DNA of 43,699 nt from Burkholderiales bacterium (GCA_025352105.1 JANXUB010000063.1:1-43699); one strand, 5' to 3'; positions 17,419 through 24,902 are shown, numbered from the stretch's first letter. The notes: generated by a model not told the origin, from the letters alone. A program made the numbers and translations.

Positions 17419-18597
17419 TCACGCTGCAGCGGCCGCACCACCTCCTGGCAGCGACAGCCGCACGATCTTCATCAGAGTGGTCCCGAACTGGCGCGTCAAC
17501 GACCCGGTGTTGTACGGAATGCCGTAGCGCGATGCCAGTGCGCGCACGCGCACGGCCAGACCCGGGTACCGGTTGCTGGGCAGGTCTGGGAACAAGTGGT
17601 GTTCGATCTGATGGGACAGGTTGCCGGACAGGACATGGAACAGCCGGCCGCCACCAATATTGCAGGAGCCAAGCATCTGGCGCACGTACCAGCGTGCGCG
17701 GGTCTCGTTCTCCACCTGCGCCTTGCTGAACACATGCACGTCTTCCGGAAAGTGGCCGCAGAAGATGATGAGGTAAGTCCACAGGCTGCGCGCCAGACAG
17801 GCCACGGCGCCAGCACCGAGCACCGCGAGAAAGACCGTCAGCAGCGACGGGCCGACGCCAGCGAGTGCAAACGGGAGCGTGAGGGCAACGCCCAGCAGCG
17901 GCCACGCGATGTAGTCCTTAGTGACCTGGGCCGCAATCTTCCTGCCGGTGCGACGCAGCTGCGGGCCGACGGTTTCGATGTGCTCCTTCTTCGTGAAGAA
18001 CTTGCCCAACTCCAGCTCCTGGATGGCGACGCCCCATTCGAACAGCAGCGCGAGCAAGAGGGCATAGATCGGCTGGCCCAAGTGAAAGGGCTTCCAGCGC
18101 TGCGCGGCGGACATCCGCAGCAAACCATAGCCAATGTCCGGGTCCTTGCCCAATACGTTGGTCCAGGTGTGGTGCCGAATGTTGTGCGAGTGCATCCATT
18201 GATCCGAGGGACAGACGTGGTCCCATTCCCAGGTGCCCGACTGGATGGTGGGATCGTTCATCCAGTCCCACTGCGCGTGAAGCACGTTGTGGCCGATTTC
18301 CATGTTCTCGATGATCTTGGCCAGCGCCAGACTCAGGGTGCCCAAGGCGAGCAGCAGCCAGAAGCCCGCCGTCGAGGCAAAGCCGTGCTCCCACGCCGGC
18401 AGCAGCAGGATGCTGGCGAGGATGAGGATGCGGCCAGCCAGCGCCATGCTGCGCTGGATCCGGATCAATGTGACGATGTAGCGGCGATCGGCTTCGCCCC
18501 GCGAGTCAATCACTTCTTCGCGCATCGCGTCGAGTTCGCGGCCGAACTCCTCAATCTGGGCGTCGGTCAGCTTGACAGGGAGCGCATGGGTATTCAT
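17419..18597 (-). CDS. Acyl-CoA/acyl-lipid fatty acid desaturase (DesA3-like)
   Basis: This 392-residue membrane desaturase carries the three histidine boxes that bind the di-iron centre: GHNVLHAQWDWMNDP, HSHNIRHHTWTNVLGKD and SHQIEHHLFPDLP. Four hydrophobic segments (about 55-75, 80-100, 185-200, 230-265) anchor it in the inner membrane. The box context resembles mycobacterial DesA3, a stearoyl-CoA delta-9 desaturase that works with a dedicated oxidoreductase, as next door here. It should introduce a double bond into saturated acyl chains using O2 and reductant. There is no purine-rich ribosome site upstream of the ATG at 18597, so initiation may depend on coupling to the reductase gene 24 bases upstream. 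The cassette appears GC-richer by eye than its neighbours. Confidence 0.88.
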   Translation of the reverse strand: MNTHALPVKLTDAQIEEFGRELDAMREEVIDSRGEADRRYIVTLIRIQRSMALAGRILILASILLLPAWEHGFASTAGFWLLLALGTLSLALAKIIENMEIGHNVLHAQWDWMNDPTIQSGTWEWDHVCPSDQWMHSHNIRHHTWTNVLGKDPDIGYGLLRMSAAQRWKPFHLGQPIYALLLALLFEWGVAIQELELGKFFTKKEHIETVGPQLRRTGRKIAAQVTKDYIAWPLLGVALTLPFALAGVGPSLLTVFLAVLGAGAVACLARSLWTYLIIFCGHFPEDVHVFSKAQVENETRARWYVRQMLGSCNIGGGRLFHVLSGNLSHQIEHHLFPDLPSNRYPGLAVRVRALASRYGIPYNTGSLTRQFGTTLMKIVRLSLPGGGAAAAA

Positions 18598-18621
18598 GGG
18601 AGTTTCTGGAGGGGGGTGGGG

Positions 18622-19749
18622 TTAAAGGTCGAGTTCGCAGTCGCCCGCGCTCGCGCAGACACAGGGCTGGATCACGCTGCCTGCTTCGTTGTGCACTTTG
18701 CCGGTACGCAGGTCGCGGACGCAGCCCGAGACCAGCCGCGTATCGCAGGCGTGGCAGATTCCCATTCGGCAACCATGGGGTGGGTTCATGCCCGCTTGCT
18801 CGGCCACCCGCAGCAAGCTGGTGGTGGCGTCGGCATCCACCTGCACGCCGGCCCTGGCGAACGACACCCGGCCGCCGGTGGCTTGTGCGGGAATCTCGGC
18901 GAACGCGGCGCGAAAGCGTTCGGTGTGGAGATGCCGAGCCCTGCCGGCGTTTCCGAAGTGAAGTTCCAGCGCTGCCAATAGTGACTGCGGGCCGCACGCA
19001 TAGACCTCGCGACTCTGCCAATCAGGGCACAGCCGGTTCAACTGCTCGGCGCTGAAATGGCCTCCAGCTACGGCGGGCTCCCCAATTTGCTGGGTATAGA
19101 CCGGGTGGTAGGCATAGCGCGGATGCTCCCGCGCCAGTTGCTGAAAGTCCTTGCCGAAGATCACGTCGAATTCGTGCGGGGCATAGTGGATGTGCACGGT
19201 GTCCACCAGGCGTTCTTGCGCGATCATGCTGCGCAACATGCTCATCGCGGGTGTCGCGCCACTGCCTGCCGTGATGAACAGCGGGGACACCGGTTGCGCA
19301 TCGGGCAGATGAAAGTCACCGTGCGGCAATCCGATGGGCAGGTAGTCGCCCACCCGGACGTTGCGCACCAGGTGATGGGAGATGGTGCCGCCCTCAATGG
19401 CCTTGACGGTGATCGTGAAGCGGCCATCCTCGCGCTCCGGCGGCGAGGAGATCGTGTAGGTGCGGGTGAAATGCTTCCCATCGACCGGAATGCCGAGGCG
19501 AATGTGCTGGCCGGCCCGAAAACCCCGCCAGTTCAGGCCCGGCTTCAAGGTCAGGGTGCGCGCGTTCTTGGTCTCGTCCCAAACCTGCTCAACCCGCGCC
19601 TGCATCGCGTGGGTGGCCCAGAGCGGATTCACCAGCTCAACATAGTGCGACAGGCGCAGGGGGTAAGAAAAGCTGTCGGTCAGCCGCGTCACCGCATCAA
19701 GTGCCTTGCGGGCGAATCCGGGCTTTGGTGTGGGGTGCGTTTGCATCAT
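18622..19749 (-). CDS. Ferredoxin reductase fused to 2Fe-2S ferredoxin, desaturase partner
   Basis: This 375-residue electron-transfer protein has a flavin-binding domain (about 45-150, with RTYTISSPPEREDGRF), an NAD(P)-binding domain (about 155-275, ITAGSGATPAMSMLRSM and YACGPQSLLAALE) and a C-terminal plant-type 2Fe-2S domain (about 285-375) whose cysteines lie in PHGCRMGICHACDT and QPCVCAS. It would pass electrons from NAD(P)H through flavin and the iron-sulfur cluster to the desaturase. The same pairing is known for Mycobacterium DesA3 with Rv3230c and Pseudomonas DesB with DesC. The first two codons are both ATG (19749 and 19746). It is the first gene of a two-gene operon, divergent from the TetR-type regulator. 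Confidence 0.9.
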   Translation of the reverse strand: MMQTHPTPKPGFARKALDAVTRLTDSFSYPLRLSHYVELVNPLWATHAMQARVEQVWDETKNARTLTLKPGLNWRGFRAGQHIRLGIPVDGKHFTRTYTISSPPEREDGRFTITVKAIEGGTISHHLVRNVRVGDYLPIGLPHGDFHLPDAQPVSPLFITAGSGATPAMSMLRSMIAQERLVDTVHIHYAPHEFDVIFGKDFQQLAREHPRYAYHPVYTQQIGEPAVAGGHFSAEQLNRLCPDWQSREVYACGPQSLLAALELHFGNAGRARHLHTERFRAAFAEIPAQATGGRVSFARAGVQVDADATTSLLRVAEQAGMNPPHGCRMGICHACDTRLVSGCVRDLRTGKVHNEAGSVIQPCVCASAGDCELDL

Positions 19750-19760
19750 GCCGCAATTGT

Positions 19761-19774
19761 GTACAGTCGTGCAC
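19761..19774. promoter_or_regulatory. Candidate FabR/DesT-type operator 1
   Basis: GTACA-GTCG-TGCAC is a near-palindrome 12 bases upstream of the reductase start codon. A similar box, GTACA-TTCG-TCCAC, lies at 19859-19872, just before the preferred start of the regulator. Two related boxes in a divergent region flanking a TetR repressor gene suggest binding by that repressor. This is inferred from symmetry and repetition only. Confidence 0.45.
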
Positions 19775-19858
19775 TGAATGTCGATAGATATCTTTGCCTT
19801 TAGAGTTACTGACCGATTTCTCCAGCAGGAATTCGGTGATCCTACAATGAGAAGTCAG

Positions 19859-19872
19859 GTACATTCGTCCAC
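19859..19872. promoter_or_regulatory. Candidate FabR/DesT-type operator 2
   Basis: GTACATTCGTCCAC matches 11 of 14 positions of the box at 19761-19774 and lies 98 bases from it, about nine helical turns. Its right half is less symmetric, so it may be a weaker site. Its position 25 bases before the ATG at 19898 would suit autorepression. Confidence 0.35.
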
Positions 19873-19897
19873 GCAGATGGCAGGCGAACCAACCACG

Positions 19898-20563
19898 ATG
19901 AGCAGAGAGAACTTGTCTCGCACCGAGCGTAAGGACCTGACGCGCGCAAGCCTGGTGCGTGCAGCGCTGCACCTGATCGGCGAGGGCCGCAGCTTCACAA
20001 GCCTCGGCATCCGCGAGATCACCCGCGAGGCTGGCGTGGTTCCCAATGCGTTTTATCGGCACTTCGGCAACACCGACGAACTGGGCCTGGCTTTGGTCGC
20101 CGAGATGGGGCAGACGTTACGGCGGCTGCTCCGGCAGGCCCGCCAGACAGGGCAAGCACAGGACGTGGACTTGCTTCGGCGATCAGTACAGGTCTACCAG
20201 GCGTACGTGAAGCTGAACCGCCTGCTGTTTCTCTTCATCTCGAGCGAGCGCTCGGGCGGGAGCCGTACGCTGCGGGTGGCCATCCGTCACGAGGTCAGCC
20301 ACTTCACCAGCGAAATGGCTCAGGATTTTCGTCGCATGAGCGACTATTCGGATCTGTCCACGGCGCATCTGCAAATGATTTGCGGACTGGTCGTCACCAC
20401 CATGTTGGCAGCCGCGCCGGAAATGCTCGATCTCCCGGAAGATCAACCCTTGCTGGAAGCCGAGATGACCGAGACTTTCGTGCAGCAACTCAGGATCGTA
20501 TTGCTGGGTGCGGCGAATTGGAGGCCAAAGGCCAACCGCGTCGGCAGCGCCCTGCATCCGTGA
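19898..20563 (+). CDS. TetR-family repressor of unsaturated fatty acid synthesis (FabR/DesT-like)
   Basis: This 221-residue regulator closely resembles E. coli FabR: RTERKDLTRASLVRAAL, then FTSLGIREITREAGVVPNAFYRHFGNTDELGLALV is the helix-turn-helix (about residues 30-70). The C-terminal domain would bind acyl-CoA or acyl-ACP and read the saturated to unsaturated ratio, as DesT does in Pseudomonas. Divergent placement next to a desaturase and its reductase matches the desT-desCB arrangement. In-frame ATGs exist at 19778, 19847 and 19877; I prefer 19898 because the FabR family has only about ten residues before the first helix and because the earlier starts fall among the candidate operators. 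The ribosome site is weak. Confidence 0.88.
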   Translation: MSRENLSRTERKDLTRASLVRAALHLIGEGRSFTSLGIREITREAGVVPNAFYRHFGNTDELGLALVAEMGQTLRRLLRQARQTGQAQDVDLLRRSVQVYQAYVKLNRLLFLFISSERSGGSRTLRVAIRHEVSHFTSEMAQDFRRMSDYSDLSTAHLQMICGLVVTTMLAAAPEMLDLPEDQPLLEAEMTETFVQQLRIVLLGAANWRPKANRVGSALHP

Positions 20564-20653
20564 ACGCCTTTGAGGCAAGTAATCGTAGGGTTGCTCAAAG
20601 CGATCGGGGTGACGTTGCCGTTCGCAAAGGGGCTGGAAGATCGAAACTGACCA

Positions 20654-20820
20654 TCAGCCTCGCTTCAACTGCTCGCCGATCCTTTCGTCCATGACGCTGC
20701 CGAGCACATCCAAGAGCAACATGGCGTTGTCGAGCACAGCGGAATGGAAACGGCGGGTGTCGAATCCCGCAACGCTTTGTGTGCTCGACCACGCAGACCG
20801 GCGATTTTCAGCTGCCCGAC
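20654..20820 (-). pseudogene. DUF885 C-terminal remnant with frameshift
   Basis: Reading the minus strand from 20820 gives VGQLKIAGLRGRAHKAL; after a one-frame shift near 20766 it continues GFDTRRFHSAVLDNAMLLLD and ends at TGA (20656-20654). In DUF885 proteins these two blocks are adjacent: the VGQLKI helix is followed by the FD-x-R-x-FH-x-x-VL segment near the C terminus. Here they are in different frames and the remaining 500 or so residues of the gene are absent. It is therefore a decayed 3' fragment. Assignment rests on motif memory and hand translation. Confidence 0.6.
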
Positions 20821-20823
20821 CCT

Positions 20824-20915
20824 TTTGGCGGCGTTCGGGGTTGCCGGACGCGTTCTACCGCGAGGCAGGGCTGGCGGCGGCAGGCTTCGAGGCGACGGAA
20901 ATTGATGCGTTGTAG
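20824..20915 (+). pseudogene. Internally deleted DUF455 fragment
   Basis: Bases 20824-20863 match 16895-16934 of the intact DUF455 gene at 36 of 40 positions, including 22 identical in a row, and encode FWRRSGLPDAFYRE. The frame then jumps to AGLAAAGFEATEIDAL and a TAG stop (20913-20915), which resembles the DUF455 C-terminal segment LDARRAAGFTEQELAEL. About 180 residues between these points are missing. It therefore looks like a second DUF455 copy that suffered an internal deletion and lost its 5' end. Confidence 0.55.
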
Positions 20916-20921
20916 CGCGGC

Positions 20922-21785
20922 ATGTCTGGATGGACGATGAATTCAGCGGTGCGCTCCATTCTTGGTGTGGATTTCACGTCGGCTCCGAGTCCGCGCAAAG
21001 CGATCACGGCGGCACACGCTGAACTGGTTGGCACTCGCCTCACGTTCAGTGCGATTGATCACCTCACGACGTTTGCAGAATTCGACGCGTTGTTGCAAAC
21101 GCCGGGGCCGTGGGTCGGCGGTTTTGATTTTCCGTTTGGTTTGCCGCGTGAACTCGTGGTTACGCTCGGTTGGCCGCAAGACTGGTCGCAACTGGTTCGG
21201 CACGTTCAGGCGATCGGCAAAGACGCGTTTAAGGATGCGCTCAATGCGGTGCGCGAATCGCGTCCGATGGGCTCGCGCTACATCGCCCGGCGCGGGGACA
21301 TGGCCGCAGGATCGTCCAGCCCGATGAAGCTCGTCAATCCACCCGTCGGGCTCATGTTTTTTGAAGGCGCGCCGCGCTTGCTCGCAGCGAACGTGAGCGT
21401 TGTTCCGTGCGCGCCGTCAACAGATTCCCGCATCGCGCTGGAAGCCTATCCCGGCTACCTCGCGCGAAAAATCACCCGTGGCAGCTACAAAAAGGACGGC
21501 AAGGACGGTGCTCGGCCGGACCGGCGCGACGCCCGCGTCGAGATCATCGCAGCGATCACGTCGGGACACGCGAGCGTTGCTCCGCTTGAAGTGCGGATGC
21601 CGTCGGCGCTCGAAGGCCTCTGCGTCGAGGACGGTTCGGGCGATCCGCTGGATGCGGTTTTGTGCGCTGTGCAGGCGGCGATCGCTTGCATCGCTCCGAA
21701 GGTGGCGGAGCGCGACGCGTACGGCATTCCAGACGAAGCTGATCCGCTGGAAGGATGGATCGTGGCGTTGTCAGCTTTTAGCTAG
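20922..21785 (+). CDS. DUF429 family protein
   Basis: This 287-residue protein fits DUF429, a family with an RNase H-like fold. Motifs visible are the opening ILGVDFTSAP, GGFDFPFGLPRELV, the VNPPVGLMFFEGAP core, and ALEAYPGY, with Asp residues placed like those of nuclease relatives. No function has been established; nuclease activity is only a prediction. The start is ATG at 20922, with an in-frame ATG at 20937. The end is unusual: the last codons and the TAG stop (21783-21785) lie inside the left terminal repeat of the small inverted-repeat element at 21770-21889, so the native C terminus has probably been changed by a few residues. Confidence 0.8.
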   Translation: MSGWTMNSAVRSILGVDFTSAPSPRKAITAAHAELVGTRLTFSAIDHLTTFAEFDALLQTPGPWVGGFDFPFGLPRELVVTLGWPQDWSQLVRHVQAIGKDAFKDALNAVRESRPMGSRYIARRGDMAAGSSSPMKLVNPPVGLMFFEGAPRLLAANVSVVPCAPSTDSRIALEAYPGYLARKITRGSYKKDGKDGARPDRRDARVEIIAAITSGHASVAPLEVRMPSALEGLCVEDGSGDPLDAVLCAVQAAIACIAPKVAERDAYGIPDEADPLEGWIVALSAFS

Positions 21786-21889
21786 AAGCCTTATTAAACT
21801 TGGGCTAACGGCAAATTTTGTAATAAGTCGATATGCTTCGATTTTCGCGACTATCCCCATTGAAGTATGGGTTTCAGCGAAAAGCTGAT
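21770..21889. mobile_element. Small inverted-repeat element (MITE-like), copy A
   Basis: About 120 bp with terminal inverted repeats: left TCAGCTTTTAGCTAGAA (21771-21787) and right TTTCAGCGAAAAGCTGA (21872-21888), whose complement reads TCAGCTTTTCGCTGAAA. Internal landmarks are GGGCTAAC at 21802-21809 and ATAAGTCGAT at 21823-21832. The same landmarks recur with equal spacing in copy B at 28215-28336. It has no coding capacity, so any movement would need a transposase in trans. The left repeat contains the stop codon of the DUF429 gene. Confidence 0.65.
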
Positions 21890-21908
21890 GGCGCTATTGT
21901 TTCCGAAA

Positions 21909-22253
21909 CTATCCCGAAAACCTGATCTTGCCCGTGAGCAACTGAAACCACATCACCCAGTCGCCCATGAACGAATACAGCGGTTGCTTGAAGCTCGCCG
22001 GCTTGTTCTTCTCAAACCCAAAATGCCCGACCCACGCCCAGGCGTAGCCCTGAATCACGGCAACCGCGATCAGCCAGTATTGGCCGCTCCACAGTGCGAA
22101 CAGCGTGAGCGTTAGCGCGATGGAGGTGCCGCAAAAATGCAGTATGCGGCAAGTCGCATTCTGATGCTCACCGAGATAAAACGGGTAGAACTCGGCGAAA
22201 GAGGTGAAGCGTTGCGCGGGGGTAGTTGCGGCGGTGTTTGAAGCATCTGACAT
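21909..22253 (-). CDS. DUF962/Mpo1-like membrane protein
   Basis: This 114-residue protein matches the DUF962 family (yeast Mpo1/YGL010w-like). It has the family opening FTSFAEFYPFYLGEHQNATCRILHF with the conserved His and Cys, two hydrophobic segments (about 45-62 and 66-85) and the HFGFEKNKPASFKQPLYSFMGDW motif. Yeast Mpo1 is an Fe(II)-dependent dioxygenase in fatty acid alpha-oxidation; the bacterial role is not established. The ATG at 22253 has a good GAGGAGG ribosome site. It is the last gene on the minus strand of the tol segment, 90 bases after tolA. Confidence 0.85.
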   Translation of the reverse strand: MSDASNTAATTPAQRFTSFAEFYPFYLGEHQNATCRILHFCGTSIALTLTLFALWSGQYWLIAVAVIQGYAWAWVGHFGFEKNKPASFKQPLYSFMGDWVMWFQLLTGKIRFSG

Positions 22254-22343
22254 CGTTGTCCTCCTCAGGTGATGGCACAATTTTTTTCAACCTACGTGCG
22301 TGCCACGAACCATAGCGCGATTCCCGCAGTCGCACCAGCGCGG
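22254..22343. other. Gap between tolA and DUF962
   Basis: On the minus strand this contains a weak hairpin (TGGCAC and GTGCCA about 26 bases apart around an A-rich stretch) and the GAGGAGG ribosome site. I see no convincing terminator, so read-through from tolA is possible. Confidence 0.4.
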
Positions 22344-23234
22344 CTACTCCTGAGGCCGAAACTTAAGCGTCAACTGCCGCTGAAATACGTCGGCCTGATC
22401 CGGCTTTGGCAGCGGCGACGACTTGAGAATTGCGCGCTCCACGGCCTGATCGTAGGCTGCATTACCGCTTGATTTGGTGAGCGTCGCGGTGAGCACTTCG
22501 CCGGTCGGCAATTGCACGACAGAGAACACGGCCTCAGGATTGCCAGTCACTTCAGCGATGATGTTGCCGCGCACTTTCGAGCGAATCTTCGCGACATAGT
22601 CACCCTCGGCCTTCGCCCGCGCCCGGGCTGCGGCGGCGTCACGCGCTGCTTTTTCCGCCGCTTCAGCCCGATCAGCCGCCTGCTTCGCGGCTAACTTGTC
22701 GGCGGCTTCGCGTGCGAGTTTGTCAGCGGCGGCCTGCGCCGCTTGCGACTCTTTCGCGGCTTTATCCTGCGCCACTTTCAAATCACGCGCACGCAAGTCG
22801 TTCTGCTTTTTCAGTGCGTCCTTTTCTGCCCTCTCTGCATCAGCGCGCAGCTTCTCCTGCTTCACTTTTTCTTTCTCGGCTTCCTGCGCCTTCAGCTTGC
22901 GTGCCTCGGTCTCCTTTTGCATTTTTTCACGCGCGATGTCGGCGGGATTCGGCGCAGGCGGAGGGGGCGGCGTCTTGACCGCGGGGGGCGGTGGTGGCGG
23001 TACGGCCTTGGGGGGCGGCGGCGGGGGCGGACGTGGCGCGACAGGTTCAGGCGTCGGCGCAGGCGGTGGCGGCGGAGCCACAGTTGCCTCGGGCGGCGCA
23101 ACCGCCGTGACCAGCTCAGCCACAACTGGCGTATGTTCAACCTGTTTCCAGCGCACGCTAAAAATCAGCATCGCGAACAAAGCGATGTGAACCAGAATCG
23201 CGCCGATCCATGCGGTGGTTTTGGAGCCTTCCAT
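22344..23234 (-). CDS. tolA: Cell envelope protein TolA
   Basis: This 296-residue inner-membrane protein links TolQR to the outer membrane. It has an N-terminal membrane anchor (about 8-27, WIGAILVHIALFAMLIFSV), a proline-rich linker of PPPPPAP type (about 50-95), a long charged helical domain of Lys/Glu/Ala/Arg runs (about 100-220) and a C-terminal domain III (about 222-296, VAKIRSKVRGNIIAEVTGNP, AVERAILKSSPLP) that binds TolB, Pal and colicins. The domain order matches TolA; its helical part is shorter than in E. coli. It lies 12 bp after tolR. The tolB and pal genes, which often follow, are absent here. Confidence 0.93.
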   Translation of the reverse strand: MEGSKTTAWIGAILVHIALFAMLIFSVRWKQVEHTPVVAELVTAVAPPEATVAPPPPPAPTPEPVAPRPPPPPPPKAVPPPPPPAVKTPPPPPAPNPADIAREKMQKETEARKLKAQEAEKEKVKQEKLRADAERAEKDALKKQNDLRARDLKVAQDKAAKESQAAQAAADKLAREAADKLAAKQAADRAEAAEKAARDAAAARARAKAEGDYVAKIRSKVRGNIIAEVTGNPEAVFSVVQLPTGEVLTATLTKSSGNAAYDQAVERAILKSSPLPKPDQADVFQRQLTLKFRPQE

Positions 23235-23246
23235 CGGAATGCTGGC

Positions 23247-23651
23247 TTAACCGCCCTCTTTGGCGACCAACCCTACGCGCTTGACGCCCTGTGCATGCAA
23301 AGCGCCGAGCAGCCCGACAACCTCGTCGTACTTGACGTTTTTGTCAGCGGCGATCACGACCGGTCGGTCTTTCACCTTCTGCAATTCAAGCACGCGTGTG
23401 ACGACGATTGCACGCGTCATTTTCTCGCGTGAAGTGACATTTCCATCACGCAGACTGAGCGCGCCATCGGCCTTCACCGTGACCTCAATCGGATCGCTCT
23501 GCGTTGCCGTCAGCGGCTGGCCAACGCTCGGCAATTCGATTTCGCCCGTGCGAAGCGCAGGTGTAGCGATCATGAACACGATGAGCAGCACCAGCATCAC
23601 GTCGATGAAGGGGACGACGTTGATCTGGCTGACGAGTTTGCGGCGTTGCAT
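23247..23651 (-). CDS. tolR: Tol-Pal system protein TolR
   Basis: This 134-residue ExbD/TolR protein has a single membrane helix with the proton-path aspartate in VVPFIDVMLVLLIVFMI, preceded by a short cytoplasmic tail, and a periplasmic domain ending VGLLGALHAQGVKRVGLVA. It forms the proton-driven motor with TolQ that energises TolA during outer-membrane constriction at division. Length is normal. It starts 9 bp after tolQ and is translated as part of the same operon. Confidence 0.94.
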   Translation of the reverse strand: MQRRKLVSQINVVPFIDVMLVLLIVFMIATPALRTGEIELPSVGQPLTATQSDPIEVTVKADGALSLRDGNVTSREKMTRAIVVTRVLELQKVKDRPVVIAADKNVKYDEVVGLLGALHAQGVKRVGLVAKEGG

Positions 23652-23660
23652 GGCGCGCGC

Positions 23661-24335
23661 TTAGGCCTGACGTTGCAGAATGTTCAGGAACTCTTCCATG
23701 AACGTTTCAAGCTGCGTCTGAATTCGATCCAGCTGCGCCTGAAAACGGTTGTACGCGACGACCGCCGGGATCGCCGCGAACAGGCCGATGGCGGTTGCGA
23801 TCAGCGCCTCGGCGATGCCCGGAGCGACCTGCGCGAGCGTGGCTTGACCGACGCTTGCGAGGCCACGGAACGAATTCATGATGCCCCACACGGTGCCAAG
23901 CAAGCCGATATACGGGCTCACGCTCGCGACTGTTGCAAGGCCCGGAAGCTGATGTTCAAGCGCGTCAATTTCGCGCTGCATCGCCGCTTTGAGCGCGCGG
24001 CGCGTGCCGTCGACCACGGCCTCTTTCGACACGTTTGCCTGTCGCTTTTGTTTGATGAATTCACGGAAGCCCGCCGCGAACACTTCCGCCTGCGGCCCCT
24101 GTTTTTCGCGGCCTTCGCTGACGCGCTGATACAGCTGATTCAAGTCAGAACCTTGCCAGAACGTGTCGTCAAACGTGGCGTTGCGTTTGGCCGCGCGCTT
24201 CAACGTTGCGCCCTTGTAAAAAATCAGCCACCACGACCACAGCGACAACAGCACCAGCAGCAGCATGACCGCTTGCACGGGCAGGCTGGCCCCGGTGATC
24301 AAGTGAATGAAAGAGAGATCGGCGGTGGGCTTCAT
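23661..24335 (-). CDS. tolQ: Tol-Pal system protein TolQ
   Basis: This 224-residue inner-membrane protein of the MotA/TolQ/ExbB family has three membrane segments (about 10-35, 130-155 and 165-190). The conserved motifs GLLGTVWGIMNSF and LAQVAPGIAEALIATAIGLFAAIPAVVAYN are complete. It forms the proton channel with TolR. Its ATG overlaps the TGA of ybgC by one base (TGATG), the normal ybgC-tolQ arrangement, supporting translational coupling. Confidence 0.95.
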   Translation of the reverse strand: MKPTADLSFIHLITGASLPVQAVMLLLVLLSLWSWWLIFYKGATLKRAAKRNATFDDTFWQGSDLNQLYQRVSEGREKQGPQAEVFAAGFREFIKQKRQANVSKEAVVDGTRRALKAAMQREIDALEHQLPGLATVASVSPYIGLLGTVWGIMNSFRGLASVGQATLAQVAPGIAEALIATAIGLFAAIPAVVAYNRFQAQLDRIQTQLETFMEEFLNILQRQA

Positions 24336-24901
24336 CAGGCAATCGGAAGAATGGTTGATTTCATGGCAGCACGCAGCGTCGGCGGCATGCGGATCGGGCC
24401 GGATAGATCGCTGGCAATGAATGCCAGTGTGACTGTGGCGGACAGTAACAGTTCATCTGCGCGTAACACTCGTTGACGGATCACAAGCTTGCTCGCGCCG
24501 ACTTCAGTGGGTTCAGCGGTGACCGTGATCATGTTGCCGAGCAACGCGGGCGAGTGATAGTCAGCTTCAACGCGGCGCACGACGAACACCGCTTTCATAT
24601 CGCGCTGAATCACGTCAAGCTCGAAGCCTGCCGCGCGTAGCCAGTCGGTGCGGGCACGCTCCAGAAAGCGCAGGTAGTTCGCGTAATAGACGACTCCACC
24701 TACGTCTGTATCTTCGTAATAAATTCGCACTGGAATGGAGAACAGTCCTGCCCCCTCTCCCCTCGAGGGAGAGGGTTGGGGTGAGGGGGCGGTAGCAGGG
24801 ACTGCAATCTTGGCTTGTTCAGCCACCATACCCCTCACCCTAGCCCTCTCCCGCAAGGGGAGAGGGGACTTATTCCGCTCATCTTTAGCGGCAGAACTCA
24901 T
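24335..24901 (-). CDS. ybgC: Tol-Pal-associated acyl-CoA thioesterase with repeat-derived insertion
   Basis: This hotdog-fold thioesterase (188 residues; the family is about 130-140) keeps its catalytic motif VRIYYEDTDVGGVVYYANYLRF with the aspartate nucleophile region. It hydrolyses short-chain acyl-CoA or acyl-ACP esters and belongs with tolQRA. The ATG at 24901 lies directly after the ruvB stop codon. After about 11 residues (MSSAAKDERNK) the frame runs for exactly 40 codons through a palindromic repeat (24751-24870), giving Pro/Arg/Ser-rich sequence such as SPLPLRERARVRG and PSPQPSPSRGEG, then resumes with LFSIPVRIYYED. The catalytic domain is intact, so the insertion is probably tolerated. 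Initiation at a GTG at the VRIYY codon is an alternative. Confidence 0.88.
   Translation of the reverse strand: MSSAAKDERNKSPLPLRERARVRGMVAEQAKIAVPATAPSPQPSPSRGEGAGLFSIPVRIYYEDTDVGGVVYYANYLRFLERARTDWLRAAGFELDVIQRDMKAVFVVRRVEADYHSPALLGNMITVTAEPTEVGASKLVIRQRVLRADELLLSATVTLAFIASDLSGPIRMPPTLRAAMKSTILPIA
24751..24870. repeat. GC-rich double-palindrome repeat, copy 2 (inside ybgC)
   Basis: Two palindromic arms, CCCTCTCCCCTCGAGGGAGA near 24753 and CCCTCTCCCGCAAGGGGAGA near 24844, are arranged as inverted repeats around a unique spacer; each is accompanied by a GGGGTGAGGGG or CCCCTCACCC box. The right arm (24831-24870) matches 28971-29010 at 38 of 40 positions. The element is 120 bp, a multiple of three, has no stop codon in the ybgC frame, and is translated. 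It is a good example of a repeat captured as protein sequence. Confidence 0.85.
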
Positions 24902-24902
24902 C

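Larger units (their letters stand above)
20564..20921. other. Gene debris between desaturase cassette and DUF429
   Basis: This 358-base stretch has no intact gene. It holds two recognisable remnants on opposite strands: the frameshifted tail of a DUF885 gene (minus, 20654-20820) and a shortened piece of a DUF455 gene (plus, 20824-20915). The first 90 bases (20564-20653) show nothing I can identify. The composition of fragments suggests a recombination or insertion junction. Confidence 0.65.

Noticed and set aside
17596..18981. Long plus-strand open frame across desaturase and reductase genes
   Set aside because: It spans two well-supported minus-strand genes, shows no motif, and reads as low-complexity His/Arg/Gln-rich shadow sequence.
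20691..20915. Short plus-strand ORF as a real gene
   Set aside because: Its 3' half is the DUF455 fragment and its 5' half overlaps the DUF885 remnant on the other strand; better explained as debris.
22892..23140. Pro/Gly-coding GC-rich tract as a repeat element
   Set aside because: It is the proline-rich linker of TolA in frame, not a dispersed repeat.
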